A stretch of 64,000 nt of DNA, from NCBI GenBank assembly GCA_036936605.1, contig JAUPFV010000002.1:250997305-251061304 (forward strand), read 5' to 3'. The notes beneath the pieces are model-generated. The model was given only the letters and a program-made list of their open reading frames with translations, was not told where the DNA came from and did no database searches. A program made the position numbers and the translations under genes. Below, piece after piece: positions 1 through 11,005 of this stretch; within the stretch, counting starts at the first letter, position 1, and the number at the start of each line of letters is the position of its first letter. This DNA comes from Limnanthes douglasii subsp. nivea (Eukaryota > Streptophyta > Magnoliopsida > Brassicales > Limnanthaceae).

Positions 1-955
1 AAAAACATGCTGATGGTCTTTCAAGAATTCTAAAATTTTACCCTTTAATTCCGATGTCATCTTGGATCCTATCTTGACACTTTTTCCTTTAGCCAGAGAG
101 TGTGTTTCAACTTCTTCAATTGGTATTAAAACTCGAAGGGTCTCTCTGGGGTCATCAATTTCACCCTCTCCCCTAGAGTCCCCCTCAAACTGTTATTCAT
201 CATTGATCCGAACTGCCCCCAACGTCTGAGGAGCCAGTGTTGTTGCATAACACTCTCTTGCTATCTTTTGGCTGCTCCGAACAACTCCCACTTGTCATTG
301 CACATCATATTTCAAGCATTGGTGGACTGTTGAGGCCATGGCATGCATCCTAGAAAGCCAGGATCTCCCCAGAATAGCATTATAACAAGTGGGACAATCC
401 ACCACAACGGACAGTATTCTAACCATCTTTTAAAAAGGGCATTTGCCCAATAAAACCTCATCCTCGAATTCTCCGATCACGTCTGCTGAACTTCCAGTGA
501 AACCCACAATTGATCTGTTCGAACGTTGAATTACTACTGGATTCTTCATTTTTTTGTAGGAAGTTAAAAAGAGAATATTGGCTGAAATTCAGGTATCCAC
601 CAAAATTCTCCTTATATCATTGCCTCCAATAGATGCTCCTATGACCACATCATCTTCATGTGGACCGACAATATCCCTCAGATCATCCTCGTCAAAAACA
701 ATTAAACCGAAAGGAATTTGCGATTGATAAGAGGTCATGCCTCCTTCAAGCTGGGTAGCTAAAGTATGAACGTGCCTCTTTCTTGATGAAGCAGTTGGTG
801 CAGTCATGGTGTCCCCTCCGAATATTGTAAGTGATTCAAAAAAGTTAATAAGCCCGGACACCGTCTTGCAACGTTCCACAATAACACCCACTTTATTCCG
901 GGTCGGATCAGGGTCCAAGTATTCTGACTCTACATCGAACCTCTCGATTATTAGC
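1..955 (-). pseudogene. Element A aspartic protease and pol linker, broken
   Basis: The frame on the minus strand carries the gag-protease linker and then the retropepsin active-site region, which in this family reads LVDTGSS-NILF. Here the Gly codon of D-T-G is TGA, so the frame stops at 589 directly after LVDT. Downstream the protease continues in frame with the conserved NAILGRSWLSRMHA segment (about 310-370) and then the linker with ETHSLAKGK (about 70-120). Retropepsins work as homodimers that cut the Gag-Pol polyprotein. The loss of the catalytic Gly is a direct knock-out. Confidence 0.85.
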
Positions 956-959
956 ATAG

Positions 960-2544
960 CCCCTTCCGGAGCCGATGTGCCTGCATTGTTTGGACCAGCC
1001 CGATAAGCGTTATCAGGTCTATTTCCACCTCTTCTTTTAACATATGCTCCCAACTTTCCTCTTTCAATCAAATTCTGGACTTCTTGCTTCAAAGCAATAC
1101 AATCCTTAGTGGTATGGCCAGTATCATTGTGATACTGGCAGAAACAATTGTTGCGGCTCTCCCTAGGAGACTGTAACGCATCCGGTCTTCTATAGTGTAC
1201 TTCGTCTTTTGTTTTGTCATAAATGGTGGCTACGTTTTCTTTCAACTCAGCAAACCACTCCGGTTGAACCCAAGGCCCTCGTTTATTTCTAGATTGTTGA
1301 CTCTGGGCTGGTGCAGGTGGCTGAGACTGAGCTTTGGCTTTGTTATGACTCTGCCCGGTCCCCCTAGCCTTGTTTCCGGACTGGTTCTGGTTTGGATTTG
1401 GTGCAGCCGGAGCAGACCTCACATGCCTGTGCACCCTAGTTTTATTTGTTTCATCTACATTAATCTGCTTTCCAACCTGATTCAGCAGACCTCCCCATAC
1501 CATAACTTTTTTCTGGTTATTGAATCAGCCAAGTTTCCAGGGTTTAAGCCCTACCTCAGATAAGCTATTGCTACTTGTTCGAAGCAATCAGCTAATCCAT
1601 TCTTGGTATTCACAAAATGACTTATGTATTCTTTTAAGGATTCGTTTGGTTCTTGGGCACAATGGATAATTTTGTTTCCATTGCCCTTCACTTCCTTACT
1701 TCCAACAAACTGCCTTCGAAAGGCTACCCAAAAAGTGTCAAAATTCCTGATACAGCCCTGTGGTAAGCTATTATACCATTTCAGAGCACTCCCCGTAAAA
1801 GATTGGGAGAATGCCCTACAAAGTAATTTATCGTCATCATCAAAATTCATCATGAAATTTTTGAACTGTTCCAAGTGGTTATCCGGGTCTTTACTGCCAT
1901 CGTATTTTTCCATTTTTGTACTGTCAAACCTCTTATGGAGGTTTCCGGACAGGATCTTGGAGGACAATGGAGATTGTCTCCAATTCCGACCACGACTGAA
2001 AACAGTATCCTCATTAGGAGTTGCAAAGATACCTGGTTCATCATGGAAGGCAAAAGGATCCATCATCATCTGATATATGTGTCTCCGGCTATGAGACGAT
2101 CCTTTGCCTATATGCCTCTTTAATCTTCCATGCCTATCCCCTTTTCTTGAATACTTCTTAACCAATTTTTGTTTATTTTTAGAACGGCCCTCATCACTGC
2201 TGGACGACAAGGACTCTTCAACTCCATCTTCATTTGAGGAGCTACTGGAAGATTTTAATTCTGAATCAGAGCTCTCCACCGGTTTAGACCGGTGAGACTT
2301 CTTTGAGCTAGCATGAGTCTTTTTCGTACTCACATGGGTTTTTGAGGGCTAATGATCTCTTGGGATTGTCGGTATGATGAGCAACCGACGCCTTTGATTT
2401 CTCTTTTATGCCCATCTTTACCCTCTCTGCCCTCAGAGCTTCTATTTCAACTTTTAATCTATCTCGCTCCTCAATTGTGTATTCATCATTTTCACCCACC
2501 ACTTCTGCCAAAGCTGGTGGTATTTCTTGCACGCCCGGATTCAT
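960..2544 (-). pseudogene. Element A gag
   Basis: I take the start as the ATG at 2544 (MNPGVQ), because element H starts at the equivalent MDPNAQ. The first 80 residues hold a charged helix (EERDRLKVEIEALRAE). A Ser/Lys-rich linker follows, then the retrotransposon gag capsid core (PF03732 type; KYDGSKDPDNHLEQFKNFM through FRRQFVGSKE, about 1670-1930). A zinc knuckle of form C-x2-H-x4-H-x4-C lies at about 1101-1143. The frame changes near 2310-2333 and 1510-1550, so no single product can be made. Gag forms the cytoplasmic particle that packages element RNA. Confidence 0.85.
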
Positions 2545-2599
2545 CCGAACTAGTTTTTTCTGATGGTTTTGAATGCTAGATTCAGGCACCTTCGTGGTC

Positions 2600-2614
2600 C
2601 CACTGTGGTCACCA
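2600..2614 (-). other. Primer binding site of element A (tRNA-Arg type)
   Basis: The minus strand reads TGGTGACCACAGTGG directly after the LTR. Elements C, F and H have TGGCGACCAC here, which matches the 3' end of a plant tRNA-Arg plus CCA, as is known for Tat/Ogre elements. A differs by one base (T for C). Confidence 0.8.
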
Positions 2615-2617
2615 ATT

Positions 2618-2984
2618 TGATGTGGTTTATTTTTTATTGAGTGTAATCGTGTCCTGATTTTTGTGGTGTTTTAAAGGTATTTAACGTTTGGATGGATTGT
2701 AGTGAGAGAATTGAGATATCTGGTTGTATTTAATTTTCATTACCCTCATTAAATGAAGGTGGTTGGGTATTTATACCCTTAACCTTGGGCCACATGGGCT
2801 TTCGGGTTGTGTTAATGGATTCGGGTCGAGTAATTAGTTTTAAGCAGACAAGTAATTAGCTTAGTCATGAAGTGATTAAGTTTTTAATACTTAAGTTCAG
2901 TTCGGACGGTTTAGTAGGTGTATGTTGTCCGAATTGCCCCTGTCCGGTTCTCATAAAGAGTGGTGACAAAATCCAGACTCATCA
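2618..2984 (-). repeat. 5' LTR of element A
   Basis: This 367-bp LTR starts TGATGAGTC and ends CCACATCA in minus-strand sense, like the LTRs of element C. It contains a TATA-like TATAAATACC near 2762-2773 and the family box GAGGGTAATGAAAATT. The right border is fixed by the start of unrelated RT coding sequence at 2985. Confidence 0.88.
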
Positions 2985-4480
2985 GGTATCACAAAGTCAG
3001 AATTCGCGCCTGAGATGAATATAAAACTGCCTTTAAAACAAAAGATGGGTTGTATGAATGGTTAGTCATACCTTTTGGTCTATCAAACACACCAACCACC
3101 TTCATGATGGCAATAGCGCAGACCCTTCGACCATTCATCGGTAAATTCTTGGTTGTTTACTTCGACAATATTTTAATATATAACAAGTCTATGGAACATC
3201 ATACTACCCACCTGCTATAGGTATTCATGATTCTTCGAGCCGAGAATTTTATGCAAACCTAAAGAAATGTTCATTTATGAGTGATCAAGTTGTTTTCTTA
3301 GGATTTGTTATATCTTCGGAAATGATGAAAGCTGATCTAGAGAAAGTAAAGGCCATAATTACCTGGACAGAACCTAAAAATATTCAAGAAGTTCGAAGTT
3401 CTCACGGGTTGGCCACATTTATCGGCGCTTCATTCGAGGGTTCGGTTCCATAATAGCGCCCATCGCAAATTTCTTTAAAAAATCAGAATTTGCGTGGAGT
3501 AAATCAGCCGCAGAAGCATTCACTGAGATAAAGCCAAGAATGGTTGAGGCTTCGGTGATGGGGCTTCTAGATTTTTCAAAGGTATTTGAAGTATCAATTG
3601 ATGTTTCCGGCATGGGAATCAGAAGATTTTTGAGCCAAGAAGGGCATCTGATTGCCTACTTCAGTGAGAAACTAAATGAAGCAAAATAAAAATATTCAAC
3701 GTCCGATAAAGAATTATATGTGGTGGTGCAGGCCTTGAGGTATTGAAGACACTATCTAAGGCCACACGAGTTCGTTTTATATTCGGATCATCAAGCTCTA
3801 AGATATCTAAGCTCACAAAAGAAATTGAATCCACGTCATGCGAAATGGGTCCAGTTCATTCAAGAGTATACTTTTGTGCTTACTCACAAATCTGGTGTCG
3901 AAAACAGGGCCGCAGATGCTCTCAGCCATAGAATTTGTGATCTTCAAACCATGAATGTTGAGATTACCAGGTTCAAAACCGTGAGACATCATTAGTCCCA
4001 CATGATCCTTGGCAAGATATCAGCACGGGCTTTGTCCTTGGACTCCCTAAAACCGTGGGAAATCATGATTCCATTTTTGTCATCGTGGGCAAGTTCTCAA
4101 AAGTGGCTCACTTAATCCAATGTTCTAAAACATTTGATGCGTCTAAAGTGGCGAAGATTTTTATGGCGGAGTTTGTTAGACTTCCTAAGACCATTGTGTC
4201 CGATATAGACGTACGGTTTACGAGCTATTTCTCGAAACCTCTTCGGCATATTATGGGCACTAAGCTGAGATTTTCCACCGCTTATCATCCGCAAACAGAT
4301 AACCAAACAGAAGGTGTTAATCGGATTTTAGGTAATTTACTACGCTACCTAGTTGGCAAAAATATCAGGTCATGGCATGCTATTTTACCTATTGCAGAGT
4401 TCGCTTACAATAATTCATTCAATACATCAACCAATTTAAAGGTGCGTATGGGAACAAACTCAAGGCTCATATAGATCTGA
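2985..4480 (+). pseudogene. Ty3/Gypsy chromovirus (Reina-like) pol remnant B
   Basis: The plus strand carries RT from the GYHKVRIR segment onward, with [21 protein letters not shown] and [10 protein letters not shown]. The catalytic YxDD is altered to YFDN. RNase H follows (DVSGMG, YFSEKLNEAK, LYSDHQALRYL), and then an integrase core with WQDIST, VSDIDVRFTS and AYHPQTDNQTEGVNR. The first catalytic Asp of integrase (usually DFVLGLP) is Gly. The HHCC zinc domain between RNase H and the core is missing. This motif set is typical of the Reina clade of chromoviruses. The 5' part is cut off by element A. Many stops and frameshifts make this a dead copy. Confidence 0.88.
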
Positions 4481-4929
4481 TTCCTATGTCAGTTTCACAA
4501 AGGCCACGTGAACACAATAAGTGTCTTCCACTAACCATGATTCTTTTAGTTAATTCTTTTTCATTTTTCTTCCTTTCACGATTCGATGTGATGATTATTG
4601 GAGTCCGAACATGCCTAAACCCCACTTGTGGCCTTATTAACACACCTTTTTAATTTGAAATTTAAAATTTAAAGAAATATTTTTAAATTTTTACGTTAGT
4701 TTTTTTAGCAGAAAAAGATGATTTATTGAATAGGGTACAATTGAAAGTCTACAAAGATAATAGACTTTATTGAAAAATTACATAAATTTAGGCCTATTGG
4801 TTATAAGATAGAAACGCGTTAAACTTTCGGGATTTCTTCTTCTTCCTTCAAGAATCTCTTTTGTTTTTTCGATCAAACTTAATGTTCCAGTACTTAGCAA
4901 TTCTTCATTTTCAATCCAGGAATTGCAGT
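4481..4929. other. AT-rich spacer with no recognised gene
   Basis: The end of integrase remnant B fades out here. I see no chromodomain, LTR or other coding signal, only AT-rich sequence with short T runs. Confidence 0.5.
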
Positions 4930-5177
4930 AATGCTTCTCCTTCTTTTTTTTTCAAACGAAACCCGCATCCGGTATTCAGAGTGCAATGAGTGCGCACAGG
5001 TAAACCCTCAGTCTGAAGCAATAGCCTGCAAACCAACACAAGAAGGTAAACCACATAAGGTGACAGACGCAGCCGAGAAAGCGTATGTAGAGGGACTCGA
5101 ACTCATGGCCTTTGGTCACAAACATGCCTTACTCAACCAACTCGGCTACCCCCTTGGGGGCAATGCTTCTCCTTCTT
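4930..5177 (-). repeat. tRNA-derived SINE with 16-bp target site duplication
   Basis: The element reads on the minus strand from about 5161 to 4946. An RNA polymerase III A box (TAGCCGAGTTGG, 5137-5148) is followed about 35 bases later by a B box (GAGTTCGAGTCCC, 5092-5104). Next comes a roughly 140-bp body and a terminal A run (plus-strand T run at 4944-4952). The direct repeat AATGCTTCTCCTTCTT lies at 4930-4945 and again at 5162-5177, the target duplication expected of LINE-driven insertion. It is full length and about 216 bp. I cannot name the family. A 125-codon ORF on the plus strand here is incidental. Confidence 0.88.
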
Positions 5178-5504
5178 CTTCCTTCTTTCCTTCGTTTTGT
5201 TGTTTGCTAGTACTCTTCATCGAAATCGAAGTTGCTGCTTCATTGATATTGTATATGTCCAGTTGTATCTGTTTTACCTTCTTGCTTCTTTTTTCATTTG
5301 AATTATGATGTTTTATCGATCATTCAATTCGATGCTAAAGCTCCGTTGATGCTGCAAATGTCATAAAATAGTATTATAATGTGATGTAAAGTCAATTGCC
5401 TATTCTGATATAGCCAATATGTAAGTTTTCTAGAAGTACAATTGATAGTAATTCCTTAGGTGGACTGAAATTTCTGAAATCAATTTTTAATTTTACATTT
5501 TAGG

Positions 5505-5735
5505 GCCAACGAGCTAGCCAATCGGCAGCTTTGTTCAGTTCCCTAAAAATGAAATGAACTGGCATATTTCCACTAATCATAGCTTTATTAGAGATATAAG
5601 GACTCAGGATTCAGATTCAATGTCTACTTCCCTTAGGTTGAGAATTCTGCCGATTTTGAGTCCATCATTCAGCGCTCTTGCCTCAGCTTTCAACGGAGTT
5701 AGTTTCCCGTAGTTGTTTCCATATCCAGTCATTTA
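5505..5735 (-). pseudogene. LINE RNase H domain (RVT_3 type) fragment
   Basis: The minus frame reads LKAEARALNDGLKIG, then VDIESES, then a stop. After a frame change it reads FRELNKAADWLARWP and a stop. These are the alpha-helix and C-terminal motifs of the RNase H domain found at the end of plant LINE ORF2 (PF13456). The piece is very short and broken by at least one stop and one frameshift. Confidence 0.75.
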
Positions 5736-5799
5736 TATTCTTTGCTGACTTAGTACTTTGATAATGTAATATTTTACATGAACACACTACTCACAGTCT

Positions 5800-6035
5800 T
5801 CTAGTATGTTTATTTGGTAATATGAGGACCAAAACAGCTAAATTTTGTTAGATGAATTAGTGTAAGAGTTAAACAAACTTAGCTTTGTTGACACATAGTC
5901 AATTTGATCCTTGCTTATAATTGGTTCTTGGATACAGAGGAAGGAAATCTTCTCTTTCTTGTTAATTGACTTCAATCTTCTTATTGAATTATTGTTCCCT
6001 CCTCCTCTTATATTCCAGTATAGAATCTTGATCAT
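5800..6035 (-). pseudogene. LINE ORF2 endonuclease, first 65-75 codons
   Basis: It starts MIKILYWNIRGGG, the classical first strand and active-site Asn of apurinic-type LINE endonucleases (W-N-x-R-G). It continues through FLCIQEP, which holds the catalytic Glu. It runs into a stop near 5836, and homology then jumps to the RNase H region. The start follows ORF1 on the same strand, as expected for ORF2. Confidence 0.8.
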
Positions 6036-6421
6036 TTTAGGTTGATACGGGCAAATCTTCTTTTCTCTTGTAGAGATTGAAAGGTTACTGGTGGTTTGCG
6101 TTTTTTTCTTGCTCTTGCCAATTTCAGTTTCTTATCTAGTAGCTTTTGAAACGATGTATATACTTTTCTTGTTTTAAGGGTTGGGGTGATTGGGAGACTT
6201 TCAGTGTTATCTTTAATAGGTGTGATATATCCAGAGGAGATAGATTTTTCTGATGTATGCTCGGTTTACAGTGATTTGATTGCCTCATCTACCAATTCTT
6301 CATCTACTGCTTCTTTCTTTTCATCAGGTGCATCTTTATTATCGTCAGGTTGATCCACTTCCTCATTTCCTTCTTTGGTTGATTCACCATGGTTGTTTGG
6401 CACAAGTGCTTGTTTTTCCTT

Positions 6422-7135
6422 TTACGAGTTCTTTAAGTTTTCTTTATCTATTTCATCATCCAATGTTTGATCTTTTTGTGGTTTCTTCTTTTTACATGAT
6501 TTCTCATCATGACCAACATGAGAACACTGATAGTAGTACTTTGGCACATTCTTGTAACTTAGTTGGATCCAGGCACCCTTGTTCTCTCCAAATCCCAGCC
6601 ACATGTGGTGTTGCAGTGGCTTAGAAATGTCAATCTCTATCCATGAATAACAAGCGTTATATAGAGCCTTGTTCTTAGGAGGAATCCACGCTTTGATAGG
6701 ATCTCCTAAAGCGGAAGAGATAGAGTGGATAATATGCTCGTTGTATAAGCTTTCTGGCACTCTTTCTAATCTGACCCACACAGGTACAATCGGGCATTAT
6801 TTCCTTGGATTGAAGGAAGACAGCCACTTCAACACACGCATCGAATATTTCCAAACTGACCAGGAACCTCTACACCATATCTTGTTGATGTCTTCACGCA
6901 ACGAAAACTCAAGAAATAGATGTCGCGAGTCCTAATTGGTGTAAGAAAAATCACCTTCAAACCTTCTATCCTCAAAGAACTTGTCTAAGACTTGTATTTT
7001 TGGAAGGCCTTTGAAGAATTTACCAATAAGTGTATAAGTGGAAGAGGACTGAAGATTATCAAGAACTTCTTCGCCAAATTGTATGTTAATGTGATCATTT
7101 TTTAACTTTATATACTATGGTTTGAGATCCTTCTT
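6422..7135 (-). pseudogene. LINE ORF1 (DUF4283 / zinc-knuckle nucleic-acid chaperone)
   Basis: The upstream part (6780-7135) reads through several frames with GKFFKGLPKIQVLDKFF and FLEFSLREDINKIW, the DUF4283 pattern. The open 119-codon part then holds PVWVRLERVPESLYN and ALGDPIKAW, and a knuckle CSHVGHDEKSCKKKK in which the first Cys pair is preceded by YYQC (C-x2-H-x4-C-like tail). ORF1 proteins bind LINE RNA in the ribonucleoprotein particle. At least one stop and one frameshift break the N-terminal part. Confidence 0.8.
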
Positions 7136-7260
7136 CCCGATCTTTGTTGCAACTTCTAAACAGGGCCTATTGCAGGACGTCTGCATTCTTGAAACTCATA
7201 CTTTGTAGAATAAAATGCTAGAAAATGCTCTATTTTGCAGAAATGAAGCTCTGCGTTGCG

Positions 7261-7604
7261 TCTTACAAAGAAAGACAAGAGAATTAAATTGATAAAGATT
7301 AGCTAAGGATTAGAATATCTCAATTTTTATTTATTTTAATTTTAATTTATTTATTTTTACATTAGTCTAATATCATTCAATTTTATCATCTTATATAAGT
7401 TTTAAGATTTAGACGTTTTGTTATTTTATATTGGTTTTAAAATTTTGATATTTTTAACTGTCTATATTTCCATAATTGATTTGTAAATTTTATTATGTAC
7501 TAGAAAAAATTTAGATTTATTAAATTATAAATATTTGGTCTCTCGACTTTTTTTTGGTATAAAAAAGCTTATAAATTGAAATTAAATAAATGTACATCTG
7601 TTCA
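7261..7604. other. AT-rich spacer between two LINEs
   Basis: Strongly AT-rich with T and A runs. No coding or structural signal is seen. Confidence 0.6.
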
Positions 7605-10600
7605 TAGGGTGGGGGGGCTTTACTATATTTCAAAACCCCAAAAGGGTACATATAAGAAAACAGAAACAAGGGATACATAAAAGCATTATCCGGTAAATGG
7701 ATATTTTGTTCCTTTAAATCTGTAGTAAAGGTTGGAGAGGATCAAGTGGAAGGTGCTTGAGTAGCGGGATTGCTTGTTATTGAAAATTATGTTGGTCCTT
7801 TCTTTCCAAATATAATATACTGCGGCACAGAAAGTGGTGTTCCAATGCAAACGAAGAATTTTATCAGAGGTTGCCTAAGAACTTGCTACATCATACCATT
7901 GATGCCACGATAACGGAGGGGGGGGGGGGGGGAGGAGGAGCTTTTGGGTTAAGAGATCCCAAATGGTAGAAGAGTAAGGGAATAGCAAGCCAGGTAATGA
8001 AGGAGTGTCTGGGGATTGAGTATTTATTCCAGGTTAGGTTAGCCCAGCTGACCTTTGCATTCGAGTGCCTAAGTGCAGAGTAAGTGCTGCTGATAGAGAA
8101 CGCAGGTTTGGAGTTATTCGGGATCCAGATAAAAGTGTCAGGTTGTGAGGAAGCACGGGGTAGATCTCTAAGAGCCAAGGTGATTTCTCTCAGGTGTTCT
8201 CGGAGGTGGCGATTGGGGGCTCTAGCATGGGAGGGCCAGGCCCAGGCACCGTTTATGTAAATATCTTCCACATTTCTTAAATTGCGGAGCTTGGAGAGGT
8301 TCTAGATTGAAGGGCCATAGCGATTGACAAGGGATGAAGTGAACAACCAAGGGTCATGCCAAATAGAAGTGTGGGCTCCATTTCCAATTATGACTCAATA
8401 AAGATTTGAGGCCTTGCTCATGAGGTTCAGGATTTTCTTCCAACTTCAGCTTGCAGAAGAGGGCAAGGGGAGGGTCCAGAAGCAATTTTATTTAATCTTT
8501 TCAGCTAGAGTTCATTGGGTCCATATGGAGTTCTTATTTTTAGTAAGAATAGACAAGAGGAGCTTTAGTGCGACCGCCTGTTTCCAGATTTTTAGGTCTG
8601 GGATCCCAAGGTTTCCCTCCTCTTTGGACACGGTCAGCTTACTCCAAGCAATCTTGGACCCAAAAATTTTCATTTCAGGTCCTGACCAGAGAAAACGAGG
8701 AAGCAATTGAGAAAGCTCTTTGAGGACTCGCGCAGGGAGGATGAAGATTGATGACAAATAGACCTGGCTGGCGAACAGAACTGAATTGATGAGTTGGAGC
8801 CGACCGGCATAAGAGAGGTGTTTGGAGGTCCAATAGTTGATTCGGTTGGTGATTTTTTGGAAGAGGGGGCGACAATCATTATAAAATAGGTGAGACGAGA
8901 TGAGAGGCACACTAAGATATCTGACTGGGAGGGAGCCTTCCTTGAAGTTAAGACATTGAAAGATACTGAGCTTGGCGATGCGGGAGGTGCCAGAGAAAAA
9001 GATGGTGCTTTGGGTGGGTTCAAATGGAGGTCAGAGATTGCAGCAAATTCCGTCAGTCATTCGTGAATTAGTTGGATCGACTGGAGGTTGGCTCTGTAGA
9101 GGATCATTAGGTCATCCGCAAAACATAGGTTGATTATCTTTAGCTTGTGGCATTTCCAGTGGAAACCAAATGAAGGTCTTTGACTTTTCTCCTGGAGGAT
9201 TCTCGATAAGACCTGCATAACAATAACAAAAAGGTACGGAGAGAGAGGGTCTCCTTGTCGAAGACCCTTTTTACCGGGGAAAGGGCTCATCAGTTTACCA
9301 TTAATGCATACCGAGTAAGAGACGGAGGTGATTCATTGGATGATCCAATTTATCATGGGCATTGGAAATTTCATGGCTAAGATGATATCCAGAATCACTT
9401 CCCATCTGATATTATCGAAAGCCTTCATAAGGTCTATTTTGAGGGCACATCTGGGACCTTTACGGTTCGTTTGGTAGCCATGCAAAAGGTTTTGGGTGAG
9501 AAGAATATTGTCCACGATAGAGCGGCCTAGAACAAAAGCGGACTGGGATGGGTCAATAAGAACCGGCAGCACCGGTTTGATTCTCGAAGCAATGATTTTG
9601 GAGATGATTTTATAAATAAAATTACAGCAAGCAATAGGTCTATAGTCCGAGGGAAGGGATGGGGAGTCAATTTAGGGATGAAGGCAATCAGGGTTTTGTT
9701 CCAGTCAGGGTTCATCTGACCCTTTTCGAAGAAGTGCTTGACCCCGTCACAAATGTTATTGCTAATGAGGGCCATCTGGATTTAAAAAACCCTTCATTAA
9801 AGCCATCAGGACCCGGGGCTTTATCGCTATCGATGTCAAACAGGACCGACTTACTTTCAGCGTTGGAGATAGGTTTTATCATCTCGGCACTGAGATCAGG
9901 AGGAACAGTGGAGTTAATTAAGGGCTTAATTCTGTCCGGACCGGGGTAATTGGGCTTACTAGGAGAGTCGAGCTGCTCGAGAAAGAAGTTTTGGAAGGTG
10001 GAAGAGATGGTGAAGGGGTTAGAGCTAGAAGACCCCCCAGGAGTGGAGATCGAGAGGATTTTATTACGGGCCCTGCAGGCTCTTATGCTATTATGAAAGA
10101 ATTTGGAATTCCTGTCCCCGAGCTAAGCCAAGATTCTCTTGATTTTTGCTTGAGGAAGGATTCTTCCGCACGACTAAAAAAGATGAACAAGTTTGACGCC
10201 TCCTTTTCCGCATATAAGTGTCCTATTCGAGGGGTCCGAGAAGAGATTTTCTTGGGCGAGAGCGAGCGAAGATCTAGCTTCCTCGACTCTCTGGTTGATA
10301 TCACTAAACTCCGTCTTGTTTAAAGAGGAGAGAACATGAGTGAGCCTAGCCAACTTGAAGACAACCGCTTTCATGGGACTCAGGGGGCAGGGAAGAGTCC
10401 AGATATCCGAAATAAGGTTGTGGTAATTTGGATGGGATTTCCACATATTAAAAAATTTGAAAGGTATGGGGGAGAGGATAAAAGGAGCAGTGATATGGGC
10501 GACAATGGGGGTATGATCAAAGGTTCTAGAGGGGTCTAAATGGGCAAAGAAGTTAGGGAAGACGTCATCCAAAATAGTATTCACAAGGGCTCTATCTATG

Positions 10601-11005
10601 CGAGAGGAAATGGGGTTTTCCTCTTGGCGATTGAACCATGAGAATTGAAATCCTGAAGCTCTAAGGTCATCGATGCAGCACCTCCGACAACACTCATTAA
10701 AAGCATCAATTGCATTGTTCCAGTGCTGGTTAGTAGTAGTTCTTTCATGGGGGTTCCTGATCGCATTGAAATCCCCAATGGCTATCCACGGGATGGGGGG
10801 ATTTCTAAGCCCATAAGAGCAAAGAGTGCTCCATAGGGGGAGACGATCCGACGGGTCATTGAAGCCGTAGATAGCCGTGAGGCTGAAAGAGGTGTTTCTG
10901 GCAGTCCAATAGAGGTCGCAATGAAGGGTTTGGGCCGTGGAGTCTTTAATATTGACTTGGAAGACGCTTGGATTCCATGAAATCCAAATTCTTCCTATGA
11001 GATGT
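7605..11005 (-). mobile_element. L1-type LINE, 5'-truncated inside the endonuclease
   Basis: The minus strand carries one ORF2 region: the C-terminal half of endonuclease, RT, the zf-RVT domain and a short C-terminal tail, followed by a 3' untranslated part ending near 7605. The 5' end breaks at about 11005 against the RT of Tat element F. Truncation at the 5' end is the usual outcome of LINE insertion. The truncation and the strand agree with F being the older target or a flank joined later. No clear target duplication was found. Confidence 0.8.
7690..11005 (-). pseudogene. LINE ORF2: endonuclease (partial), reverse transcriptase, zf-RVT
   Basis: Order on the minus strand: endonuclease half with GRIWISWNP (about 10980), AIYGFNDPSDR, GDFNAIRNPHE and RTFDHTPIV (10500-10900); RT with PSQSAFVLGRSIVDNILL and LKIDLMKAFDNIRW (9333-9572), KGLRQGDPLSPYLF and the catalytic FADDL (9057-9290), and thumb with YAGRLQLINSVL (8512-8910); then zf-RVT with WANLTWNKYSIPRHSFITW (7891-8271); and a C-terminal YYIWKERTN segment (about 7800). 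The frame changes at several points (about 7890, 8500, 9050, 9330, 9530, 10080, 10590). A G run at 7919-7932 lies in the zf-RVT region. ORF2 normally nicks target DNA and primes reverse transcription there. Confidence 0.88.

Larger units (their letters stand above)
1..2984 (-). mobile_element. Tat-lineage Ty3/Gypsy retrotransposon A, 5' part (runs off left edge)
   Basis: Read on the minus strand, the order is LTR (2618-2984), primer binding site, gag, protease and the start of the pol linker, after which the element leaves the window. Gag and protease motifs match elements C, F and H closely, so it belongs to the same subfamily. The right flank is the reverse transcriptase of another element (B), whose reading starts exactly at the LTR edge, which shows that A inserted into B. 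A 5-bp target duplication (ggtat at 2985-2989) is expected, but its partner lies outside the window. Stop codons in gag and protease make it non-autonomous. Confidence 0.9.
5190..7260 (-). mobile_element. L1-type LINE, internally deleted
   Basis: On the minus strand this holds a LINE ORF1 (DUF4283 plus zinc knuckle), the first part of an endonuclease domain, and then, with no reverse transcriptase between them, an RNase H domain. A full plant L1 has several kilobases of RT sequence between endonuclease and RNase H, so a large internal deletion is the simplest reading. The ends are only approximate. The 3' end probably lies between the SINE and 5500. Confidence 0.75.

Noticed and set aside
5085..5161. 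Possible tRNA gene on the minus strand
   Set aside because: A and B boxes are present, but the cloverleaf arms do not pair well, and the perfect flanking duplication and A tail show a SINE.
4931..5308. 125-codon plus frame
   Set aside because: It runs through the SINE body on the opposite strand and through its T-rich flank.
7919..7932. Run of 14 G that might be a G-quadruplex or a signal
   Set aside because: It lies inside a decayed LINE zf-RVT region and looks like polymerase slippage or an assembly artefact.
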